Positions 31,410-35,826 of a DNA stretch of 35,826 nt are shown here, in pieces; position 1 is the first letter of the stretch, and every line of letters begins with the position of its first letter. The DNA is taken from positions 1 to 35,826 of the forward strand of contig JBQCDV010000020.1 in assembly GCA_051960855.1 (NCBI GenBank), written 5' to 3'. Both the position numbers and the translations under genes were made by a program. The stretch is from JBQCDV01 sp051960855. Lineage in GTDB: Bacteria > Actinomycetota > Actinomycetes > JAJZTN01. The notes below the pieces were generated by a model that was not told where the DNA came from, ran no database searches, and saw only the letters and a program-made list of their open reading frames with translations.

Positions 31410-31442
31410 TGGGGGCGGGCGGGACGCGCGCCCGCCCCCACA
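31410..31442. terminator. Perfect 13-bp hairpin between binding-protein and permease genes
   Basis: GTGGGGGCGGGCG (31410-31422), a 7-nt loop and its exact complement (31430-31442) lie in the 71-bp gap after the binding-protein gene. As in the Liv-type operon, position and strength suggest partial termination or mRNA end protection that raises binding protein over permease. Confidence 0.75.
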
Positions 31443-31461
31443 CGAAGGGATGGCTCAGGCG

Positions 31462-32793
31462 TCAGGACGCCGGCCAGCTGTCGTCGATCATTGCCAGCGT
31501 GGAGTTGAGGTCGGACTGGCCCGAGGTGTAGTTGACGATGCCCTTCCAGAAGCTGCCCGTCCCGACCTGGCCGGGCATCGAGTCGGAGGCGTCGAAGCGC
31601 AGCGCGGTCGAGGTGTAGGCGATCTTGGCGATGTCGCGGGTCGTCTGGTTGCCGTAGTTGGAGAGGTCGAAGTCCTTGTGAGGCGAGAGGAAACCGCGGT
31701 CCTGCGGCCCTGCCCAGGCCTTGCCGAAGGTGGAGTCCTCGGTGATCTCCTTCATCACCGCGGTGACGTTCGCGTCGCCCTTGGTGAAGAGGGCCGCTAA
31801 GTCGCCCCCGCCCTCGATGTCGCTGTACTGGCCCTTGGGGAAGGGGAAGACGCCGACTTCGGAGTCCAAGTTGGCCCGCACGTCGTCCGGGAAGAAGCCC
31901 TTCTGGGTGATGAAGTTTCCCATCTTGTACAGGTAGCAGCCGGGCTGGCTCTTGAACATCGGGTTGCCGGCCGTGCTGAAGGCGTTGCTGGTGATGGACT
32001 TACGGCCGCCGAGCACGTTCCCGGGAGTGAAGGCGATTTTGGCGTAGCTCTCGAAGGCCTGCTTGATGGGCTGGTCCTCGAACTTCACCTGGTGGTCGAT
32101 CCACTTGTTGTAGACGTCGGAGCCACTCTGCTTGAGCACGAACTCCTCGACCCAGTCGGTGCCGGGCCAGCCCGTCGCAGCGCCCGACTCGAGGCCCAGA
32201 CACCACGGCGTCTTGCCGTCCTTGCGGATCTGGTCGGTCAGCGCGTAGAGCTCGTCGAGCGTCTGCGGCACCGTGTAGCCGGCCTGCTGGAAGTTCTTCT
32301 TGTCGTACCAGACCAGGCTCTTGACGTTCATGGAGATGGGGACGCCGTAGAGCTTGTCGCCGACTGTTGCGGCGTCGAGGAAGCCCGGAACGATGCTCGA
32401 CTTCAGCTTGGCCGTGTCCAGCACGGAGTTCAGGTCCTGCAGCTTGCCCGTCTTCGCGATGTCCTTCAGCAGACCGGGCTGGGGAAACACAGCGATGTCC
32501 GGCAGGTTGTTGCCCGCCACCCGGCTGCGCACCAGCGTCTCGAAACCGCTGGCCGACGTGTACTTGATCGTGATGCCGTGCTGCTTCGCCCACGGCTCGA
32601 GGGAGTCCTTGAACCCCTGCTCCTGGTCGCCACCGAAGGCGAACATGATCTCGACCGTCTTCTTTGCTGTGCCGTTGTTGGCGCCGCCGGAGGCGGCCGC
32701 GTTGTTGTTGCTGCCCTGACTGAGGCAGCCCGTGGTGAGAGCTGCGAGGGCTCCGATGGTCACTCCGAGCCGAAGGGTCTGACGGACGCGCAT
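31462..32793 (-). CDS. Carbohydrate ABC transporter substrate-binding lipoprotein (CUT1, MalE-like)
   Basis: A 443-residue extracytoplasmic protein. The signal peptide ends in the lipobox ALTTGC (Cys23), followed by an Asn/Gly/Ala tether. The core begins VEIMFAFGGDQEQGFKDSLEPWAKQHG and includes NLPDIAVFPQPG, YGVPISMNVKSLVWYDKKNFQQAG and the W-rich sugar-contact regions usual in this family. GAGGAG precedes the ATG at 32793. Transcription starts toward the permease genes from a region covered by a LacI-type palindrome. The ligand is probably sucrose or a fructo-oligosaccharide, judged from the GH32 gene. Confidence 0.9.
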   Translation of the reverse strand: MRVRQTLRLGVTIGALAALTTGCLSQGSNNNAAASGGANNGTAKKTVEIMFAFGGDQEQGFKDSLEPWAKQHGITIKYTSASGFETLVRSRVAGNNLPDIAVFPQPGLLKDIAKTGKLQDLNSVLDTAKLKSSIVPGFLDAATVGDKLYGVPISMNVKSLVWYDKKNFQQAGYTVPQTLDELYALTDQIRKDGKTPWCLGLESGAATGWPGTDWVEEFVLKQSGSDVYNKWIDHQVKFEDQPIKQAFESYAKIAFTPGNVLGGRKSITSNAFSTAGNPMFKSQPGCYLYKMGNFITQKGFFPDDVRANLDSEVGVFPFPKGQYSDIEGGGDLAALFTKGDANVTAVMKEITEDSTFGKAWAGPQDRGFLSPHKDFDLSNYGNQTTRDIAKIAYTSTALRFDASDSMPGQVGTGSFWKGIVNYTSGQSDLNSTLAMIDDSWPAS

Positions 32794-32834
32794 GGGAGTC
32801 GCTCCTCGTTGGCAGTGCGGTCACCGAACTCGGT

Positions 32835-32850
32835 ACTAAACCGGTTTAGT
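32835..32850. promoter_or_regulatory. LacI-type operator between binding-protein and lacI-family genes
   Basis: ACTAAACCGGTTTAGT is a perfect 16-bp palindrome with the central CG typical of LacI/GalR operators. It lies 41 nt upstream of the binding-protein ATG and about 90 nt upstream of the regulator start. TTTAGT on the minus strand may double as the -10 of the importer promoter, so binding would repress it. Confidence 0.8.
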
Positions 32851-32904
32851 GGACTGTGACACGCAGCGCCGCGAAGGTCAATACCCTGTCGCTGCTTGGC
32901 TTCC

Positions 32905-32933
32905 GTGACCTCACCTGACGGTGGGACTAGCCT
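32905..32933 (+). promoter_or_regulatory. Promoter of the lacI-family gene, probably leaderless
   Basis: TAGCCT (32928-32933) fits the TANNNT -10 form and ends 6 nt before the GTG start, with GTGACC (32905-32910) 17 bp further upstream as a weak -35. No ribosome binding site is present. This spacing is that of leaderless transcripts, which are common in actinobacteria. Confidence 0.5.
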
Positions 32934-32939
32934 GCCTTC

Positions 32940-34007
32940 GTGACGCCACAGGGAGGGGGCTCGAAGCGGCGCGCGCAGTCGTCTCGACCCACGATGGCCG
33001 ACGTCGCGCGCGACGCCGGGGTGTCGCTCACCACGGTGTCCTTCGTTCTCAACGACAGACCGGGCATCCCTGACGACACCCGTGCCCGCGTCAGGGCCTC
33101 GATCGAGCGCCTCGGCTACCGCCCCAACCGGGCGGCACGCGGCCTGCGCACCCGTCAGACCCACACAGTCGGCTTCGTGACCGACGAGATCGCGGTCACG
33201 CCGTTCGCCGGCCGCACCGTGACTGGAGCGCACGACCTCGCGTGGCGCCACCAGACACTGCTGCTCATCGCGAACACCACGCGCGATCCGCGGGTGGTCC
33301 GCACCGCGGTCGAAGAGCTGCTCGACCGCCAGGTTGACGGCATCGTCTTCGCGGTCGTCGCGACGCGGTCGACGACTCTGCCGAGCGAGATCTCCTCGGT
33401 GCCGGTCGTGCTGGCCAACTGCTTCGTCACGGGGGACGCGATTCCGTGTGTGCTGCCCGACGAGAGGAACGGCGGAGCTGTCGCCGCGGCGCCGTTGCTG
33501 GCGGCCGGCCACACGCGCATCGCTCACCTCGCCGGCCGCGCCGGCTCCTGGGCGACGAAGCAGCGGCTGCGTGGCTTCCGGGAAGCGCTTCGTGCCGCCG
33601 ACCTCGAGCTGCCGGAACAGTGGCTGCGGTTCGGCACCTTCCGCATCGACTCCGGCTACTCCCTCATGCGGGAGCTGCTGGCTCAGCCTGACCGCCCGAC
33701 TGCCGTCTTCTGTGGCAACGACCGCATGGCGCTCGGCGCCTACCTGGCTGTGAAGGAAGCGGGACTGCGCATTCCCGACGACATCTCCATCGTCGGCTAC
33801 GACGACCAGGAGGAGCTCGCCGCTGACATCCACCCCGGGCTCACCACCGTTGCGCTGCCCTTCTACGAGATGGGCCGCTGGGCCGTGCAGGCGCTGCTCG
33901 ACGGGAAGGTTGACGAGCTGCCGCCGCGGACTCTGATCCCGTGCCCGCTCGTCGAGCGGGAGTCCGTGGCTCCTCCGCCATCGCGACCGCGGCGCGCCCG
34001 GCTCTGA
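32940..34007 (+). CDS. LacI family transcriptional regulator
   Basis: A 355-residue repressor. TMADVARDAGVSLTTVSFVLNDRPGIPDDTRARVRASIERLGYRPN (about 18-63) is the LacI HTH plus hinge helix, with RAARGLR as the hinge. The periplasmic-binding-protein-like core includes IVFAVVATRST, GHTRIAHLAG, PTAVFCGNDRMALGAY and DISIVGYDDQE. It is placed between the importer and GH32 genes and should bind the two palindromes at 32835 and 34064. The inducer is likely an imported sugar. The GTG start has no Shine-Dalgarno sequence (see promoter entry). Confidence 0.93.
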   Translation: MTPQGGGSKRRAQSSRPTMADVARDAGVSLTTVSFVLNDRPGIPDDTRARVRASIERLGYRPNRAARGLRTRQTHTVGFVTDEIAVTPFAGRTVTGAHDLAWRHQTLLLIANTTRDPRVVRTAVEELLDRQVDGIVFAVVATRSTTLPSEISSVPVVLANCFVTGDAIPCVLPDERNGGAVAAAPLLAAGHTRIAHLAGRAGSWATKQRLRGFREALRAADLELPEQWLRFGTFRIDSGYSLMRELLAQPDRPTAVFCGNDRMALGAYLAVKEAGLRIPDDISIVGYDDQEELAADIHPGLTTVALPFYEMGRWAVQALLDGKVDELPPRTLIPCPLVERESVAPPPSRPRRARL

Positions 34008-34063
34008 CGCGCGCTCGCGGCTGTCCTCGACAACCGCGACGGGGGCCGCTCTTTCCTTCTCTG

Positions 34064-34080
34064 CTCAAACGTTTTAGTGT
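34064..34080 (+). promoter_or_regulatory. LacI-type operator overlapping the GH32 promoter
   Basis: CTCAAACGTTTTAG (34064-34077) is an imperfect palindrome around CG with one mismatched pair. TAGTGT (34075-34080) fits TANNNT and ends 6 nt before the GTG at 34087, so operator and -10 overlap and the transcript may be leaderless. It resembles the perfect palindrome at 32835 in its TTTAG arm. Confidence 0.6.
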
Positions 34081-34086
34081 TTCCGC

Positions 34087-35583
34087 GTGCCCCCCGAACT
34101 GCCCCTGCCGCTGGTCCACCCCCGGCCACGTCTGGGGTGGGTCAACGACCCGCACGCGGGCGTCTGGGTCGACGGCGAGTACCACCTGTTTGCGCAGTGG
34201 AACCCTGCCTCGACGCGACACGAGAACGTGCACTGGGCGCATCTGACGAGCAGCGACCTCCTGACCTGGGAGGAGCACCCGCCCGCGCTCACCCCTGGCA
34301 CTGCGCCCGCCGACCCTGACCGAGATGGCTGCTGGTCGGGGTCCACGGTGCGCGACGGCGAGGCGGTCGTCATCGTCTACACCGGCTACCGGAGGGACGA
34401 GACCCTGCAGACCATCTGCCTGGCCCGGAGCGACGACGGTGCCAGGACGTTTGTCAAGGATGCCGCGAACCCGGTGCTGCAGGCGCCGCTCGGACTCGAC
34501 CTCGCCGCGTTCCGCGACCCCTTCGTCTGGCGCGACGGGAGCCAGTGGGTTGCCTTGGTCGGGGCGGGCTTCGCTGACGGACGTGCGGCAGCCCTCCGCT
34601 TCACGTCTGCGGACCTGACCCTGTGGTCCTACCGCGGCGTCTTCGCCCACAGTCGGCAGCGCCACCTGGAGGACGTGGACCTCGGCACGGTGTGGGAGTG
34701 CCCTCAGCTGCTGGTCGAGGGCGAACGTGCTGTCCTGGTCGTCAGCGTCTGGGACGTCACCGGCCCCGACCGCGTCGTCGCCATCTCAGGTCGTCTCGAT
34801 GACGACGGCTTCGTCCCAGACTCGGTCGCTCCCTACGACTACGGGCCCGACCTCTATGCCCCAGCCCTCGCCCGCGACGTCACGGGCACGCGGACGCTGG
34901 CCTGGGGATGGTCATGGGAGTCCCGCCAGCCCGAGCTCGCCTCGCAGTGGGCCGGTGTCGTCACTCTTCCGCGTGACGTCTCGATTGCTGACGGAGGCCG
35001 GGTGCGGGTCGCGCTCGCGAGGGAGACAGCGGGGTTGCGTGACAACACCCTGCATCAAGGGCTTCTCGAGGTGGACACGTGCGTCGTTGTCGGCTCCTGC
35101 TTCGAGCTCGAGTGCCGCCTTCCACCCGGTGCTGCGCTCCGCCTGGTTGACGACGACAGCGACACCGACACCGGTGTCGGGATGCATCCGCCACGTGTCG
35201 TCGTGGGGCGAACGGGTGAGGGAAAGCTCTACCTGGAACGCCCCGCCTCCGGGGCCACCGCTGCTGGCTCTGCTGGTTCTGCCGGCCCTGCTGCGCAGGC
35301 CGAGACCGAGCGGTACGCGATCCCGGGGGGAGGCGGCGACGACGTCGTTCGGGTCGTCGTGGATTCCTCGGTGGTCGAGATCTTCGCGGGGGGAGCGTCC
35401 CTGACCGCGCGGTGTCTTCCGTTGACGGACGACGCCCGCGTCGTGCTGACCGGGCAGAGCGCGGTCGGTCTGTCGGCCTGGCGTCTGCGGCTACCGGTGC
35501 GCGGGGCGGAGCGCGATCCGAGCCTCCTGCCGCAGGCGTTCGAGGACGCTGGACTGCGTCGTTCGGCCCCTCGCGCGACGTGA
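34087..35583 (+). CDS. Glycoside hydrolase family 32, intracellular beta-fructosidase
   Basis: A 498-residue GH32 enzyme. The catalytic residues are all visible: nucleophile Asp21 in GWVNDPHAG, transition-state Asp144 in AFRDPFVW, and acid/base Glu204 in WECPQLL. The five-bladed propeller (1-300) is followed by a beta-sandwich (about 310-480) with VVDSSVVEIFAGG. It has no signal peptide, so it acts in the cytoplasm on imported sucrose or fructo-oligosaccharides. A short Gly/Ser/Ala insert near 393-402, encoded by 3x9-bp repeats, lies in the sandwich domain. The last 93 bases overlap a convergent gene. Exact specificity (sucrose, levan or inulin fragments) cannot be told. Confidence 0.93.
   Translation: MPPELPLPLVHPRPRLGWVNDPHAGVWVDGEYHLFAQWNPASTRHENVHWAHLTSSDLLTWEEHPPALTPGTAPADPDRDGCWSGSTVRDGEAVVIVYTGYRRDETLQTICLARSDDGARTFVKDAANPVLQAPLGLDLAAFRDPFVWRDGSQWVALVGAGFADGRAAALRFTSADLTLWSYRGVFAHSRQRHLEDVDLGTVWECPQLLVEGERAVLVVSVWDVTGPDRVVAISGRLDDDGFVPDSVAPYDYGPDLYAPALARDVTGTRTLAWGWSWESRQPELASQWAGVVTLPRDVSIADGGRVRVALARETAGLRDNTLHQGLLEVDTCVVVGSCFELECRLPPGAALRLVDDDSDTDTGVGMHPPRVVVGRTGEGKLYLERPASGATAAGSAGSAGPAAQAETERYAIPGGGGDDVVRVVVDSSVVEIFAGGASLTARCLPLTDDARVVLTGQSAVGLSAWRLRLPVRGAERDPSLLPQAFEDAGLRRSAPRAT
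35266..35292. repeat. 3 x 9-bp tandem repeat in the GH32 gene
   Basis: Units GGCTCTGCT, GGTTCTGCC and GGCCCTGCT encode GSA, GSA, GPA. The core GGCTCTGC is the same as in the 9-bp repeat of the regulator gene at 2794-2829, though in another frame and strand relation. Confidence 0.8.
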
Positions 35584-35826
35584 CCGAGCCTGCCCTGACG
35601 CAGCCTGCCCTGACCCAGCCTGCCCTGACCCAGCCTTGCCGGAGCGGGCCTGCCCCGTGCGGGCGCGCAGCCCGAAGGTGACGATGTGCCGGATGAGGAC
35701 GATCAGAGCCGCGCTCGCGATCGCTCGGTAGCCGGTCGCGACGACCAGCCTCAGCAGCCCGGCCGCCGTGAGGAACTCCAGCAGGACAGCCAGTGCCAGC
35801 CGCCACTGCTGCGTCGCGTACAGCGC
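35491..35826 (-). CDS. DUF1622-like membrane protein, C-terminal part (cut by window edge)
   Basis: Only the last 111 codons lie in the window, open to the right edge. The N-terminal part seen reads QQWRLALAVLLEFLTAAGLLRLVV then YRAIASAALIVLIRHIVTFGLR (two hydrophobic segments), which resembles the C-terminus of the small DUF1622 membrane proteins (LEF..A..LLR, then I...A.I..IR..). It continues into a repeat tail GKAGS-GQAGS-GQAAS-GQARS and a basic end, stopping at TAG 35491-35493. The tail runs 93 bases into the 3' end of the GH32 gene on the other strand. Family assignment is by pattern only; the function of DUF1622 is unknown. Confidence 0.6.
   Translation of the reverse strand, partial: ALYATQQWRLALAVLLEFLTAAGLLRLVVATGYRAIASAALIVLIRHIVTFGLRARTGQARSGKAGSGQAGSGQAASGQARSRRARGRTTQSSVLERLRQEARIALRPAHR
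35586..35636. repeat. 15-bp minisatellite, three units plus a partial
   Basis: Units GAGCCTGCCCTGACG, CAGCCTGCCCTGACC, CAGCCTGCCCTGACC and a partial CAGCCT run from just after the GH32 stop. On the minus strand they encode the five-residue GQA(G/A/R)S repeats in the tail of the DUF1622-like protein. The unit length keeps that frame open when copies change. Confidence 0.92.

Noticed and set aside
35586..35636. Possible CRISPR or attachment-site repeat
   Set aside because: Units are 15 bp, directly adjacent without spacers and in coding frame on the minus strand; this is a minisatellite.

Overview
The window is very GC-rich, densely packed DNA with many ATGA-type start/stop overlaps, GTG starts and strong G/C bias at third codon positions. 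With narGHJI, a class of HelD seen in actinobacteria, MsiK-style sugar ABC importers that lack their own ATPase, and leaderless-looking GTG genes, it looks like the chromosome of an aerobic or facultative soil-type actinobacterium. The genus cannot be read from the sequence. No rRNA, tRNA, CRISPR array, transposase or integrase was seen.

Layout. (1) 1-2000: debris of a NarL/DegU-type two-component pair on the minus strand (kinase C-terminus and a frame-broken response regulator lacking its HTH), next to an intact excisionase-like antitoxin and PIN-domain toxin pair. (2) 2272-4178, minus strand: a COG2345-type HTH regulator with C-terminal cysteines, a DsbA-family protein and a 7Fe ferredoxin. 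(3) 4367-13510, plus strand: a hydroxyproline catabolic locus. It encodes a three-subunit D-hydroxyproline dehydrogenase (FAD beta subunit, [2Fe-2S] gamma subunit, FAD/BFD alpha subunit), a DHDPS-family 1-pyrroline-4-hydroxy-2-carboxylate deaminase, a 4-hydroxyproline 2-epimerase, an alpha-ketoglutarate semialdehyde dehydrogenase, a second proline-racemase-family enzyme, an ornithine-cyclodeaminase-family (pyrroline-2-carboxylate reductase-like) enzyme and a GntR/FCD regulator. (4) 13741-19297, plus strand: a complete Liv-type ABC importer (binding lipoprotein, two permeases, two ATPases) closed by a second, paralogous GntR/FCD regulator; it is probably the hydroxyproline importer. (5) 19376-20083: an unusual BON-methyltransferase fusion. 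(6) 20123-26968, minus strand: the respiratory nitrate reductase operon narGHJI. (7) 27146-29425: a HelD-like RNA-polymerase-associated helicase. (8) 29472-35583: a LacI-controlled fructan/sucrose-type module made of two permeases and a binding lipoprotein on the minus strand, with the LacI regulator and an intracellular GH32 fructosidase on the plus strand. (9) The right edge cuts a DUF1622-like membrane protein whose C-terminal tail is a minisatellite-encoded repeat.

How the parts work together. L-4-hydroxyproline would enter through the Liv importer and be epimerised to the D form, then oxidised by the flavin/Fe-S dehydrogenase to pyrroline-4-hydroxy-2-carboxylate. The deaminase would turn that into alpha-ketoglutarate semialdehyde, and the aldehyde dehydrogenase would oxidise it to alpha-ketoglutarate. 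The second racemase-family protein plus the reductase suggest a side branch for 3-hydroxyproline or pyrroline-2-carboxylate. Three upstream regions (about 4320, 7323 and 13628) share a GTNNNATNNCAC element that could be the operator of one or both GntR proteins. The sugar module has two LacI-type palindromes, one over the SBP/lacI divergent promoter and one over the GH32 promoter. Both ABC-importer operons carry a perfect 13-bp hairpin between the binding-protein gene and the first permease gene.
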